64,000 bases of DNA from Nocardioides mangrovi (GTDB lineage: Bacteria; Actinomycetota; Actinomycetes; Propionibacteriales; Nocardioidaceae). Positions 52,178 to 61,056 of the stretch are shown here, one piece after another. How positions within the stretch are numbered: position 1 is the first letter of the stretch; each line of letters begins with the position of its first letter. Location: contig NZ_JAIQZJ010000019.1 in the NCBI RefSeq assembly GCF_020073815.1, positions 1 through 64,000 of the forward strand. Reading direction: 5' to 3'. The notes beneath the pieces were generated by a model. It made no database searches. It had not been told where the DNA came from and saw only the letters and a program-made list of their open reading frames with translations. The position numbers and the translations under genes are program-made.

Positions 52178-52690
52178 ATGAGCGCACGCGTCGGCATCGT
52201 GATGGGGTCGGACTCCGACTGGCCGGTGATGAAGCCGGCCGCCGAGGCGCTGGCGGAGTTCGACATCGCCTACGAGGCCGACGTGGTCTCCGCCCACCGG
52301 ATGCCCGAGGAGATGCTCGCCTACGGCCGCGACGCCGCCGGCCGCGGCCTCCAGGTGATCATCGCCGGCGCCGGGGGAGCGGCCCACCTCCCCGGCATGC
52401 TGGCCGCGGTGACGCCGCTCCCGGTGATCGGCGTACCCGTCCCGCTGAAGTACCTCGACGGCATGGACTCCCTGCTCTCCATCGTCCAGATGCCGGCCGG
52501 GGTCCCGGTCGCGACCGTCGCCGTGGGCGGCGCCCGCAACGCCGGCCTGCTCGCCGTCCGCATCCTCGGCGCCACCGAGCCGGCGCTGCTGGAGCGGATG
52601 ACCGCCTTCCAGGCCGAGCTCAAGGCGACGGCCCAGCAGAAGGGCGAGGCGGTGCGGAGCGACGCTCCGGGCCGCCGCGTCGGCTTCTGA
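52178..52690 (+). CDS. purE: N5-carboxyaminoimidazole ribonucleotide mutase
   Basis: A 170-residue class I PurE that converts N5-CAIR to CAIR. GIVMGSDSDWPVM and VSAHRMPEEM with the catalytic His are present, and GAGGAAHLPGMLAA with PVIGVPVPLKYLDGMDSL (in parts) complete the pattern. The ATG at 52178 gives the family N-terminus; the frame extends back into purK. Its stop shares a base with the esterase start (TGATG). Confidence 0.96.
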   Translation: MSARVGIVMGSDSDWPVMKPAAEALAEFDIAYEADVVSAHRMPEEMLAYGRDAAGRGLQVIIAGAGGAAHLPGMLAAVTPLPVIGVPVPLKYLDGMDSLLSIVQMPAGVPVATVAVGGARNAGLLAVRILGATEPALLERMTAFQAELKATAQQKGEAVRSDAPGRRVGF

Positions 52691-53553
52691 TGCTCTTCCC
52701 CGAGGCGCGCCGCGCCGTCGAGGCGTACGCCGGGGAGCCGCCCGTCTGGGAGGTCGACGTGACTGCCGCACGCGAGGCCGCCCGGCTGACCGCGGCCGCC
52801 GAGCCGCGCGAGGACGTGGCGGAGGTGCGCGACATCGACGCCGACGGCGTCCCGTGCCGCCTCTACGTGCCCGCCGGCGCGCGCCCGGGCGTGGTGGTGC
52901 ACGCCCACGGCGGCGGCTTCGTCTTCAACGACGTCGACGTCCACGACGCGACCGTGCGCCGGCTGGCCAACCGCAGCGGCCTCGCGGTGCTCAGCGTCGA
53001 CTACCGCCGCCCGCCCGAGCACCGCTTCCCGGCCGCGCCCGACGACGTGTCGACCGCGGGCGCCTGGGCGGAGCGCACCCTCGGCGGCCCGCTGGTCGCC
53101 CACGGCGACAGCGCCGGCGGCAACCTGGCGCTGGTCGCCGCGCTGCGCGATCCCGGCCGGTTCGCCGCGGTCGTGCTGATCTACCCGTTCCTCGACCCGA
53201 CCGCCGGCTTCGAGTCCTACCGCACCGCCGCCGACGGCTTCGACCCGCGTGAGGCCGCCTGGTACTGGCAGCAGTACGCCGCGACCCCGGCCGACCTCGA
53301 CCACCCCGACCTCGCGCCGCTGCGCTCCGACCGGCTCGGCACCCTGCCGCCGACGCTCGTCGTCACCGCCGAGCACGACCCGCTGCACGGTGAGGGCGAG
53401 GAGCTGGCCCGCCGGCTCGCCGGCCTCGGCGTCGAGGTCACCGCGACCCGCTACCTCGGCCAGGTGCACGGCTTCTGGCGGCACCCGCGCGTCTTCCCGG
53501 CCGCCGAGCCGCTGATGCGCCAGGTCGCCGGGTTCCTCACCCAGCACTCCTGA
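52690..53553 (+). CDS. Alpha/beta hydrolase, hormone-sensitive-lipase type
   Basis: A 287-residue esterase-like enzyme. HAHGGGFVF is the oxyanion HGGG motif, HGDSAGGNLA holds the nucleophile Ser, AEHDPLHGEGEELA the acid Asp, and QVHGFWRHP the catalytic His. This is the standard HSL (family IV) arrangement. The natural ester is unknown. Translation is coupled to purE (TGATG), but a metabolic link is not obvious. Confidence 0.92.
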   Translation: MLFPEARRAVEAYAGEPPVWEVDVTAAREAARLTAAAEPREDVAEVRDIDADGVPCRLYVPAGARPGVVVHAHGGGFVFNDVDVHDATVRRLANRSGLAVLSVDYRRPPEHRFPAAPDDVSTAGAWAERTLGGPLVAHGDSAGGNLALVAALRDPGRFAAVVLIYPFLDPTAGFESYRTAADGFDPREAAWYWQQYAATPADLDHPDLAPLRSDRLGTLPPTLVVTAEHDPLHGEGEELARRLAGLGVEVTATRYLGQVHGFWRHPRVFPAAEPLMRQVAGFLTQHS

Positions 53554-53583
53554 CCGTCCGGACCTCCTGACAGGATGGTCGCC

Positions 53584-54093
53584 ATGCGCGTGCACCTCGG
53601 TTGCGACCATGCCGGACTCGACCTCAAGGACCACCTGATCGGCTGGCTGACCGAGCACGGCTACGAGCCCGTCGACCACGGCCCGTTCTGGTACGACGCC
53701 GAGGACGACTACCCCGTCTTCTGCCTGCGCGCGGCCGAGGGCGTCGCCGCCGAGCGGGCCGAGGGCAAGGACAGCCTCGGCGTCGTCATCGGCGGCTCCG
53801 GCAACGGCGAGCAGATGGCCGCCAACAAGGTGAAGGGCATCCGCTGCGCGCTCGCGTGGTCGGAGGAGACCGCCCTGCTCGGCCGCCAGCACAACGACGC
53901 CAACGTGGTCGCCGTCGGCGGCCGGATGCACAGCCTCGAGGACATGACCCGCTTCGTGGAGCTCTTCCTGGCCGAGCCGTTCACCGAGGCCGAGCGTCAC
54001 GTGCGCCGGATCGGCGAGCTCTCGGCGTACGAGCAGACCGGCGAGCTGCCTCCGCTGCCCCCGCGCCCCGCCGAGTCGCCGGCCGATGCCTGA
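53584..54093 (+). CDS. rpiB: Ribose-5-phosphate isomerase B
   Basis: A 169-residue RpiB/LacAB-type isomerase of the pentose phosphate pathway. HLGCDHAGLDLKDHLIGWL carries the phosphate-site Asp-His, GGSGNGEQMAANKVKGIRCA the anion-hole loop (with Ser in place of the Cys of E. coli RpiB, as in mycobacteria), and HNDANVVAVGGRM the substrate His-Asn. An upstream ATG at 53575 exists. CAGGAT ends seven bases before 53584, which supports the inner start. The 3' end overlaps the nei-like gene by eight bases. The order rpiB-nei is shared with M. tuberculosis. Confidence 0.95.
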   Translation: MRVHLGCDHAGLDLKDHLIGWLTEHGYEPVDHGPFWYDAEDDYPVFCLRAAEGVAAERAEGKDSLGVVIGGSGNGEQMAANKVKGIRCALAWSEETALLGRQHNDANVVAVGGRMHSLEDMTRFVELFLAEPFTEAERHVRRIGELSAYEQTGELPPLPPRPAESPADA

Positions 54094-54934
54094 GGGGCAC
54101 ACCCTCCACCGCCTCGCCGAGGAGCTGACCGCGACGTTCGCGGGCCGGGTCGTCCGGGTGGGAAGCCCCCAGGGCCGCTTCGCCGACTCCGCCGCCCTCA
54201 TCGACGGCCAGCTGCTGCTGCGTGCCGAGGCGTGGGGCAAGCACCTCTTCGTCTCGTTCCCCGACGACCGCTACGTCCACGTCCACCTCGGTCTCTACGG
54301 CAAGCTCGACGTGCACGCCGGGGTGCCGGAGGTGCCGGCCGCGGTCGGCCAGGTGCGGATGCGGCTGGTCGCCGACGAGCGGGAGTGGCACGCGTACGCC
54401 GACCTGCGCGGTGCCACGGCCTGCGAGCTGCTGACCGAGGCGGAGCGGGACGCGATCATCGCGCGCTCCGGCCCGGACCCGCTGCGCGACGACGCCGACC
54501 CGTCGGTCGCGTGGGAGCGGATCCGCCGCAGCCGCGCACCGATCGGCGGCCTGCTGATGGACCAGTCGGTGCTCGCCGGGGTCGGCAACGTCTACCGGGC
54601 CGAGCTGCTCTTCCGGCACCGCCTCGACCCCTACCGCCCGGGCAACACCCTGCGCCGCGGCCAGTGGGACGGAATGTGGGCCGACCTGGTCGAGCTGATG
54701 CACGAGGGCGTGCGCACCGGGAGGATCGACACGGTCCGTCCCGAGCACACCCCCGAGGCGATGGGCCGGCCCCCTCGCCGCGACGACCACGGCGGCGAGG
54801 TCTACGTCTACCGCCGCAACGGCCAGCCCTGCCACGTGTGCGGCACCCTCGTGAGGACCGCCGAGCTGCAAGGGCGCAACCTCTTCTGGTGCCCGCGCTG
54901 CCAGCGCAAGTTCCGTTCCCGAGCCGCAGCGTGA
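54086..54934 (+). CDS. Fpg/Nei family DNA glycosylase (endonuclease VIII-like)
   Basis: A 282-residue base-excision repair enzyme. It begins MPEGHTLHRLAEEL; Pro2 and Glu3 are the catalytic pair, and the PEGH start marks the Nei rather than the MutM group. The helix-two-turn-helix region includes LMDQSVLAGVGNVYRAELL, and a C-terminal zinc finger has Cys249, Cys252, Cys269 and Cys272. It removes oxidised pyrimidines and nicks the strand. It overlaps rpiB by eight bases, as in mycobacterial nei1. Confidence 0.95.
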   Translation: MPEGHTLHRLAEELTATFAGRVVRVGSPQGRFADSAALIDGQLLLRAEAWGKHLFVSFPDDRYVHVHLGLYGKLDVHAGVPEVPAAVGQVRMRLVADEREWHAYADLRGATACELLTEAERDAIIARSGPDPLRDDADPSVAWERIRRSRAPIGGLLMDQSVLAGVGNVYRAELLFRHRLDPYRPGNTLRRGQWDGMWADLVELMHEGVRTGRIDTVRPEHTPEAMGRPPRRDDHGGEVYVYRRNGQPCHVCGTLVRTAELQGRNLFWCPRCQRKFRSRAAA

Positions 54935-54974
54935 CCACTACACTCGGGCAACCCCAGCGCGAGGACGGACGACG

Positions 54975-56036
54975 ATGACGGCTTGGCCCGCCCGGCTCTC
55001 GGAGGTCGTGCCACGCCGCAACCGCACGCTCACCTGGCTTCTCGCCCTCACGCTGGCGATCACGGCGCTCCTGCTGATCTGGCCCGGTACGGCGCCGCTG
55101 ACCGGCCTGATCGTGCCGCTGCTCCTCGGCAGCCTGCTGCTCGGGCCGCGCCAGCTGCCGTGGTTCGTGGTCGCCGTGATGCTGGCGCTGATGCTGGCGA
55201 TCGCGCGGCAGCCGTCCCTGTCGCCACGCACCGTGCTCGCGATCACGATCCTCTACCTGCTCTGCTTCATCGTGCTGGTGACCTCGTTCCGGCGCTCGCA
55301 GCTCGGCGTCGCCGGGGTGCTCGGCGAGTCGATGCTGGTCGACCTGCGCGATCGGATCCTCAGCCAGGGCACGGCGACCGACCTCCCGGGCGGCTGGCTG
55401 CTCGAGTCCGCGCTGCGCTCGGCCGGCGGCACGCCGTTCGCGGGCGACTTCGTGGTCTCCACGCGGCCGCGGCGTACCGGGCGGCTCGAGCTGGTCGTCG
55501 TCGACGTGTCCGGCAAGGGCGAGCAGGCCGGCACCCGCGCGCTGCAGCTCTCCGGGGCCTTCGGCGGTCTCCTCGGCGCGCTCCCGCCGGGGGACTTCCT
55601 GGCCGCCGCCAACGACTACCTCCTGCGGCAGAACTGGGACGAGGGCTTCGCGACCGCCGTCCACCTGTCGCTGGACCCCACGACCGGCGAGTTCGAGGTG
55701 CGCAACGCCGGTCACCCGCCGGCCGCGCAGCTCGAGGCCGGCTCGGGCCGCTGGACGGTGCACCAGGCGGAGGGCCCGATCCTCGGCCTGATCGAGGACG
55801 CCGACTTCACCGTCGTCGCCGGTGTGCTCCGCCCCGGTGACGCCCTGCTCCTCTACACCGACGGGATGGTGGAGACCCGCGCCCGGGACGTCGAGCTCGG
55901 GATCGACCGGATGCTCGGCCAGGCGGACCAGCTGCTGCGCGGGGAGTTCGAGGGCGGGGCCGACCGGCTCGTCGACGCCCTCGGCTCCCACAACGACGAC
56001 CGCGCGCTGGTGCTCGTCCACCGTCGCCGGGCCTAG
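54975..56036 (+). CDS. Membrane-anchored PP2C-type (RsbU/SpoIIE) serine phosphatase
   Basis: A 353-residue protein with three or four membrane helices in the first 110 residues and a cytoplasmic PP2C/SpoIIE phosphatase domain. GDFVVS and VVVDVSGKGEQAGTRA hold metal-binding Asp residues; NAGHPPAAQLE, LYTDGMVETR and DDRALVLVHRR are further RsbU-type motifs. Such enzymes often activate anti-anti-sigma factors. No anti-sigma or STAS gene is adjacent, so the target is unknown. Confidence 0.92.
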   Translation: MTAWPARLSEVVPRRNRTLTWLLALTLAITALLLIWPGTAPLTGLIVPLLLGSLLLGPRQLPWFVVAVMLALMLAIARQPSLSPRTVLAITILYLLCFIVLVTSFRRSQLGVAGVLGESMLVDLRDRILSQGTATDLPGGWLLESALRSAGGTPFAGDFVVSTRPRRTGRLELVVVDVSGKGEQAGTRALQLSGAFGGLLGALPPGDFLAAANDYLLRQNWDEGFATAVHLSLDPTTGEFEVRNAGHPPAAQLEAGSGRWTVHQAEGPILGLIEDADFTVVAGVLRPGDALLLYTDGMVETRARDVELGIDRMLGQADQLLRGEFEGGADRLVDALGSHNDDRALVLVHRRRA

Positions 56037-56128
56037 TCCGCGGGCGGCTGCCGGTTGGGGCGCGAGCGGCGGGGTGTGGCACGATTGCACCCGCTCTGAC
56101 GAGGTGTGCCCACCGCGTACGAGAGCGC

Positions 56129-56202
56129 GCGGATGTAGCTCAATGGTAGAGCCTCAGTCTTCCAAACTGATTACGCGGGTTCGATTCCCGTCATCCGCTC
56201 CA
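56129..56202 (+). tRNA. tRNA-Gly (anticodon TCC)
   Basis: The acceptor arm GCGGATG pairs with CATCCGC (56192-56198), followed by the discriminator T and an encoded CCA (56200-56202). The anticodon loop CTTCCAA between TCAGT and ACTGA gives TCC, reading GGA. The T arm carries GGTTCGATTCC. The cloverleaf is complete. Confidence 0.97.
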
Positions 56203-56246
56203 AGCAGGGACCGCCCGCGCTCCGGCGCGGGAGGTGGCCCACTTGG

Positions 56247-56319
56247 CGGGGCGTAGCGTAGTGGCTAGCGCGCCTGCTTTGGGAGCAGGAGATCGCAGGT
56301 TCGAGTCCTGTCGCCCCGA
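56247..56319 (+). tRNA. tRNA-Pro (anticodon TGG)
   Basis: The acceptor CGGGGCG pairs with CGCCCCG (56312-56318), discriminator A, with CCA not encoded. The anticodon loop TTTGGGA between CCTGC and GCAGG gives TGG, reading CCA. The T arm has GGTTCGAGTCC. It follows the glycine tRNA by 44 bases and precedes tig, an arrangement also found in other actinobacteria. Confidence 0.97.
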
Positions 56320-56391
56320 CGTACGAACCACGCAGCACCCCCCCGCAGCACCAGCCATCGAAACGTGTCATCGAAAAGTAGGAGAAGACCT

Positions 56392-57795
56392 GTGAAGAGC
56401 GCCGTCGAGACCTTGAGCCCGACCCGGGCCAAGCTGACCGTCGAGGTGCCCTTCGAGGAGCTCAAGCCGAGCCTCGACAAGGCGTACAAGACGATCGCCC
56501 AGCAGATCAACGTGCCCGGCTTCCGCCGCGGCAAGGTCCCGCCGGCCGTCATCGACCGGCAGGTCGGCCGCGGTGCCGTCCTCGACCAGGCGATCAACGA
56601 GGTGGTGCCGGAGAAGTACGTCGAGGCGCTGCAGGCCAACGAGCTGACCCCGCTCGCCCAGCCCGAGATCGAGGTCACGAAGTTCGAGGACAACGAGGCG
56701 CTCGAGTTCACCGCCGAGGTCGACATCCGCCCGGAGATCACCCTCCCGTCGTACGACGGCGTCGAGGCGCAGGTCGACGACATCGCGCTGAGCGACGAGG
56801 ACGTCGCCGAGCAGGTCGAGGCGCTGCGCGAGCGGTTCGCCACCCTGATCGACGTCGAGCGCCCGGCCGTCGACGGCGACTTCGTCGTCATCGACCTCAA
56901 GGCGACCAAGGACGGCGAGGTCGTCGAGGGCGCCGAGGTCAGCGGCATGTCCTACCGGATCGGCCGCGGCGGCATGCTCGACGGCCTCGACGAGGCCCTC
57001 GCCGGTATGGCGGCAGGCGAGGAGAAGACCTTCACCTCGCAGCTCGTCGGCGGCGACCTGGTCGGCGAGGACGTCGAGGTCGCGGTCACCGTCTCGCAGG
57101 TCCAGGAGCAGGAGCTCCCGGAGCTGGACGACGAGTTCGCCCAGATGGCCTCCGAGTTCGACACCGTCGCCGAGCTCCAGGACGACGTGCGCGAGCGCCT
57201 CGGCCGCGGCCGTCGCCTCGAGCAGGCGGCCGCCGCCCGCGACGCCGTCCTCGAGCAGCTGCTCGAGCGCGTCGAGATCCCCCTCCCCGAGACGATCGTG
57301 ACCGACGAGCTCAACGCCCGTCGCTCCAGCATCGAGCAGCAGCTCGCCTACGCCGGCATCACGATGGACAAGTACCTCGAGGACGAGGGCCAGACCGTCG
57401 AGGAGTTCGAGGCCGACCTCGAGCGCCGGGTCCGCGACGCCGTCGCCGCGCAGTTCATCCTGGACGAGATCGCGAAGACCGAGGAGTTCGGCATCGAGCA
57501 GCAGGAGCTCTCCGAGCACCTCGTGCGCCGCGCCCAGCAGTCCGGCCAGGACCCGCAGGAGTTCGCGAACCACATGTTCGAGCACAACCACATCCCCGAG
57601 CTGGTGCAGGAGATCCTGCGCGGCAAGGCGCTGGCCCGCATCGTCGAGGCCGCCGTGGTCAAGGACGCCTCCGGCAACGTCGTCGAGCTGAAGAACCTCC
57701 GCCCCGACGGCTCCATCGGCGAGCCCGAGGACGAGGCCGCTGTCGAGGCCGAGGTCGAGGCCGAGGAGTCGGACGAGGAGAAGGCCGAGGCCTGA
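56392..57795 (+). CDS. tig: Trigger factor
   Basis: A 467-residue ribosome-associated chaperone with prolyl isomerase activity. The ribosome-binding N-domain has NVPGFRRGKVPPAVI (the GFRxGxxP signature), the PPIase domain begins about residue 150 (GDFVVIDLKATKDGE), and the C-terminal helical arms follow, ending in an acidic tail (AVEAEVEAEESDEEKAEA). The GTG was chosen over an earlier start at 56365 because AGGAGAAG (56380-56387) lies just before it. A strong terminator follows. It is upstream of clpP1P2/clpX as in most bacteria. Confidence 0.97.
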   Translation: MKSAVETLSPTRAKLTVEVPFEELKPSLDKAYKTIAQQINVPGFRRGKVPPAVIDRQVGRGAVLDQAINEVVPEKYVEALQANELTPLAQPEIEVTKFEDNEALEFTAEVDIRPEITLPSYDGVEAQVDDIALSDEDVAEQVEALRERFATLIDVERPAVDGDFVVIDLKATKDGEVVEGAEVSGMSYRIGRGGMLDGLDEALAGMAAGEEKTFTSQLVGGDLVGEDVEVAVTVSQVQEQELPELDDEFAQMASEFDTVAELQDDVRERLGRGRRLEQAAAARDAVLEQLLERVEIPLPETIVTDELNARRSSIEQQLAYAGITMDKYLEDEGQTVEEFEADLERRVRDAVAAQFILDEIAKTEEFGIEQQELSEHLVRRAQQSGQDPQEFANHMFEHNHIPELVQEILRGKALARIVEAAVVKDASGNVVELKNLRPDGSIGEPEDEAAVEAEVEAEESDEEKAEA

Positions 57796-57825
57796 TCCCG
57801 CGGCTCCACCCGCACGTCGTACGTC

Positions 57826-57852
57826 GGCCCGTCCCGGTCTCCGGGGCGGGCC
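57826..57852 (+). terminator. Strong hairpin terminator after tig
   Basis: GGCCCGTCCCGG pairs with CCGGGGCGGGCC through 12 positions (one G-U) around a 3-base loop, 30 bases after the tig stop, followed by TTCGT. There is no long U tract, which is usual in GC-rich actinobacteria. Confidence 0.8.
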
Positions 57853-57926
57853 TTCGTCATGTCGGTGCGGAGCCGGGGTCGTCAGCCGAAACCTGCCAAC
57901 ACGCCGTGCTCGTACCGGCATGTCGG

Positions 57927-57956
57927 CGGGTTTCCCCGGGCAGCCGGGGAAACCCG
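57927..57956. repeat. Perfect 13-base-arm hairpin
   Basis: The arms CGGGTTTCCCCGG and CCGGGGAAACCCG flank GCAG. It lies 75 bases after the tig terminator and 48 before the lipase start, so it is not needed as a terminator. It looks like the short hairpin repeats near 12.9 and 14.1 kb, though the sequence differs. Confidence 0.65.
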
Positions 57957-58003
57957 GCGCCAGTGAGTGCACGGTCGTCCACTGAAATGGGTAGGCTGAT
58001 CCC

Positions 58004-59095
58004 ATGACGAGCGGACCGACGTACGCGGACGCGTTCTCGCTGCTGGCCGAGGTGGCCGACGAGCTGGTGCTGCGCAGCGTGCGGGACACCCACGACGCGT
58101 GGACGGACCGGCTCGGCGGCTACCCGGGCAGCGCGGTGACCCGCGCGGCGTACGCCGGCGCCGGGCTCGGGCTGAGGGCGGCGTCGGCCGGCCTGGCGGC
58201 CGTCGGCGAGACCGGGCTCGGTCCGCGGCTGGAGGACGGGCCGCGGGGGCGGTTCGTCAGCTCCGCCGTCAACGGCCTGATCGGCGACCGGCTCGCGCAG
58301 ACCCGGCCGCGGATGGCGATCGAGATGGCGGTCCGCCGCCACGGGCGCGACGTCGGCACCGGCGACCTCGCGGCGACGTTCCCCGACGCGACCGGGCGGG
58401 TCGCGATCTTCCTGCACGGGCTGTGCGAGACCGAGTCCTACTGGGACCGCGGCCCCGGCCCGACGTACGGCGAGGCGCTCGCCGGGCGCGGCTGGACGCC
58501 GGTCTTCCTGCGCGCCAACACCGGCCTCGGCCTGCGACCCAACGGAGTGGCGCTCTCCGCGCTCGTGCAGGACCTCGTCGACGCCTGGCCCGTCCCGGTC
58601 ACCCGGATCGCGCTGGTCGGTCACTCGATGGGCGGCCTGATCCTCCGGGCCGCCGGCGCCGTCGGCACCGATGCCGACGCGCCCTGGACCGACCTCGTCT
58701 CCGACGTCGTCACCCTCGGCACCCCGCACCTGGGCGCGCCCATCGCCCGCGGCCTCGGCCACGGCAGCCGCGGGCTCGCCCGCCTGCCGGAGACCGCGGC
58801 GTTCGGCCGGATCCTGGACTGGCGATCGGTCGGTGTCCACGACCTCGTCGAGGGGCTCGCCGCGGACGTGCCGCCGCTGCCGCACGCGCGCTACCGGCTC
58901 GTCGCCGCGACCGTGACCACCCGGGCCCGACACCCCGTCGGCCACGTCGTCGGCGACCTGCTGGTGCGGGTCCGGTCGGCGTACGGCGAGGGCCTCTTCC
59001 CGGACGGCACCGTGCTGCACCTCGGCCGCACCGACCACTTCGGCCTGCTCAACCACCCCGAGGTGCACCGCGCTCTGGAAGAGTGGCTGGCATGA
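58004..59095 (+). CDS. Alpha/beta hydrolase, lipase/PGAP1-like
   Basis: A 363-residue protein. The hydrolase core starts near residue 130: VAIFLHGLCETESYW (oxyanion region), ALVGHSMGGLILR with nucleophile Ser, VTLGTPHLGAPIA typical of PGAP1-like and lipase families, and a C-terminal His in GRTDHFGLLNHP. The first 120 residues are helical and may bind membranes or lipids. There is no signal peptide. TAGGCT ends six bases before the ATG. The stop overlaps the next start (ATGA). The substrate is unknown. Confidence 0.88.
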   Translation: MTSGPTYADAFSLLAEVADELVLRSVRDTHDAWTDRLGGYPGSAVTRAAYAGAGLGLRAASAGLAAVGETGLGPRLEDGPRGRFVSSAVNGLIGDRLAQTRPRMAIEMAVRRHGRDVGTGDLAATFPDATGRVAIFLHGLCETESYWDRGPGPTYGEALAGRGWTPVFLRANTGLGLRPNGVALSALVQDLVDAWPVPVTRIALVGHSMGGLILRAAGAVGTDADAPWTDLVSDVVTLGTPHLGAPIARGLGHGSRGLARLPETAAFGRILDWRSVGVHDLVEGLAADVPPLPHARYRLVAATVTTRARHPVGHVVGDLLVRVRSAYGEGLFPDGTVLHLGRTDHFGLLNHPEVHRALEEWLA

Positions 59096-59586
59096 CCACC
59101 CCGACGGGCGGGAGTGCCGATCGCGAGCTGCGCGCCGAGGCCGACGTCGCAGCGCCGCCGGACCGGGTGTGGGCACTGCTGACCGACCTGCCGCGGATGC
59201 GCGACTGGAGCCCCGAGCTGGTCCGGATGGTGCCGCTCAAGCCGGGCGGCCTGCGGGTGGGGCAGTGGTACCTCGGCATCAACCGGCGCAAGGCCGTGGT
59301 GTGGCCGACCCGGAGCGTGGTGGCGGAGGTCGAGCCGCTGCGGCGGCTGACCTGGGACACCCGCTCGAGCGGCGCCCGGTGGATCTGGGAGCTCGAGCCG
59401 GCCGCCGGCGGCGGCACCCGGGTGGTCCACCGCCGCCCGGTCCCGCGTGGCATCACGGGCCTGTCGAAGGTCTTCGCGCCGCTCTTCCTCGGCGGCTCGG
59501 CGGGCCACGCCGACGAGCTCGAGGCGGGGATGGCCCAGACGGTCGCCCGGCTGTGCGCGGCGGTCGAGCAGGAGACCCGGGCCTGA
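59092..59586 (+). CDS. SRPBCC (START-like) family protein
   Basis: A 164-residue helix-grip protein of the polyketide cyclase/dehydrase group. AEADVAAPPDRVWALLTDL and MRDWSPELVRMVPL open the fold and WIWELEPAAGGGTRVVHRR lies in the middle. It probably binds a hydrophobic ligand. It is coupled by ATGA overlap to the lipase-like gene, so the two may act on the same lipid. Confidence 0.88.
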   Translation: MTTPTGGSADRELRAEADVAAPPDRVWALLTDLPRMRDWSPELVRMVPLKPGGLRVGQWYLGINRRKAVVWPTRSVVAEVEPLRRLTWDTRSSGARWIWELEPAAGGGTRVVHRRPVPRGITGLSKVFAPLFLGGSAGHADELEAGMAQTVARLCAAVEQETRA

Positions 59587-59655
59587 AATCCGCTGTCGGC
59601 GAACAGGCGGGACTTCGGCGTGGAACTGTCCGCCGATGCGGCTAGGGTCGCTCCC

Positions 59656-60291
59656 GTGACCAAGTACTCGACCCAGCACGCGCCGCAGCTCAACGGCGGT
59701 GGCGGGATGAACGTGCTCGACGACCACATCTACCAGCGCCTGCTGCGTGAGCGCATCGTGTTCCTCGGCTCCGAGGTGCGCGACCAGAACGCCAACGCGA
59801 TCTGCGCCCAGCTGCTGCTGCTCTCGGCCGAGGACCCCGAGGCCGACATCTTCCTCCACATCAACAGCCCCGGTGGCTCGGTGGACGCAGGCATGGCGAT
59901 CTACGACACGATGAACTACATCCCCAACGACGTCGCCACCGTGGGCATGGGCCTGGCGGCCTCGATGGGCCAGTTCCTGCTCTGCGCGGGCACCAAGGGC
60001 AAGCGCTACGCACTGCCGCACGCGCGGATCATGATGCACCAGCCGTCCTCCGGCATGGGTGGCTCGGCCTCCGACATCAAGATCCAGGCGCAGCAGTCGC
60101 TGCACATCAAGCAGGTGCTCCTCGACCTCATCGCCGAGCACACCGGCCAGAGCCGCGAGCAGGTGGAGATGGACGCCGACCGCGACCGCTGGTTCACCGC
60201 CGACCAGGCCCTGGAGTACGGCCTGGTCGACCAGGTCATCAAGAGCGCCCGCGAGGCCGCCGACGACGGCCGCCCGGCCCACAAGAACTGA
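59656..60291 (+). CDS. clpP1: ATP-dependent Clp protease proteolytic subunit 1
   Basis: A 211-residue serine protease subunit. The catalytic triad is Ser103 in GLAASMGQ, His128 in IMMHQPS and Asp in EMDADRD. It begins VTKYSTQHAPQ from a GTG placed seven bases after TAGGGT; an earlier in-frame start at 59620 would lie upstream of this promoter. It pairs with ClpP2 encoded nine bases downstream to make the mixed tetradecamer typical of actinobacteria. Confidence 0.96.
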   Translation: MTKYSTQHAPQLNGGGGMNVLDDHIYQRLLRERIVFLGSEVRDQNANAICAQLLLLSAEDPEADIFLHINSPGGSVDAGMAIYDTMNYIPNDVATVGMGLAASMGQFLLCAGTKGKRYALPHARIMMHQPSSGMGGSASDIKIQAQQSLHIKQVLLDLIAEHTGQSREQVEMDADRDRWFTADQALEYGLVDQVIKSAREAADDGRPAHKN

Positions 60292-60300
60292 AGGACCGTC

Positions 60301-60909
60301 ATGAACTACTACATCCCGCAGTGGGAAGAGCGCACGTCGTACGGCTTCCGCCGCATCGACCCCTACGCCAAGCTGTTCGAGGACCGCATCATCTACCTCG
60401 GCACCCCGATCTCCGACGACGTCGCCAACGCCGTCATCGCGCAGCTGATGTGCCTGGAGTCGATGAACCCCGACCAGGACATCCAGATCTACATCAACAG
60501 CCCGGGCGGCTCGTTCACCGCGCTGACCGCGATCTACGACACGATGAACTTCATCAAGCCCGACGTGCAGACCGTGTGCATCGGCCAGGCCGCGTCGGCG
60601 GCGGCGATCCTGCTCGGCGCCGGCAGCCGCGGCAAGCGCCTGGCGCTGCCCAACAGCCGGATCCTGATCCACCAGCCCTACACCGAGGGCACGTTCGGCC
60701 AGACCTCGGACATCGAGATCCAGGCCAACGAGATCCTGCGGATGCGGGAGCTGCTGGAGAAGATGATCAGCGACCACAGCGGCCGCGACCTCGAGCAGGT
60801 CAGCCGCGACATCGAGCGCGACAAGATCCTCACCGCCGAGCAGGCCGTCGAGTACGGCCTCATCGACGCCGTGATCGAGTCGCGGAAGGGCGCCCCGGCG
60901 CTCGCCTGA
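60301..60909 (+). CDS. clpP2: ATP-dependent Clp protease proteolytic subunit 2
   Basis: A 202-residue ClpP. Triad: Ser99 in GQAASAAA, His124 in LIHQPY, and Asp in SRDIERD. The N-terminus MNYYIPQWEERTSYGFRRID is the ClpP2 type, which in mycobacteria docks the ClpX/ClpC ATPase. It is co-transcribed with clpP1. A GC hairpin follows its stop. Confidence 0.96.
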   Translation: MNYYIPQWEERTSYGFRRIDPYAKLFEDRIIYLGTPISDDVANAVIAQLMCLESMNPDQDIQIYINSPGGSFTALTAIYDTMNFIKPDVQTVCIGQAASAAAILLGAGSRGKRLALPNSRILIHQPYTEGTFGQTSDIEIQANEILRMRELLEKMISDHSGRDLEQVSRDIERDKILTAEQAVEYGLIDAVIESRKGAPALA

Positions 60910-60938
60910 GCCCCATGACGACGGGTTCCCCGTGTCCG

Positions 60939-60954
60939 GCCCCCCAACGGGGGC
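60939..60954 (+). terminator. Terminator-like hairpin after clpP2
   Basis: GCCCCC pairs with GGGGGC around CAAC, 30 bases after the clpP2 stop and 100 bases before clpX. It suggests that clpX has its own promoter in this 147-base gap. Confidence 0.5.
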
Positions 60955-61056
60955 GGCTCGGGGTACCGTCTTCCGAGGGCCTCACCGCCCCCGAGCTACC
61001 CAGATAGACCAGATCCGACCAGTACCTGGATCGACTCGACCGGAGGATGACCGCCC

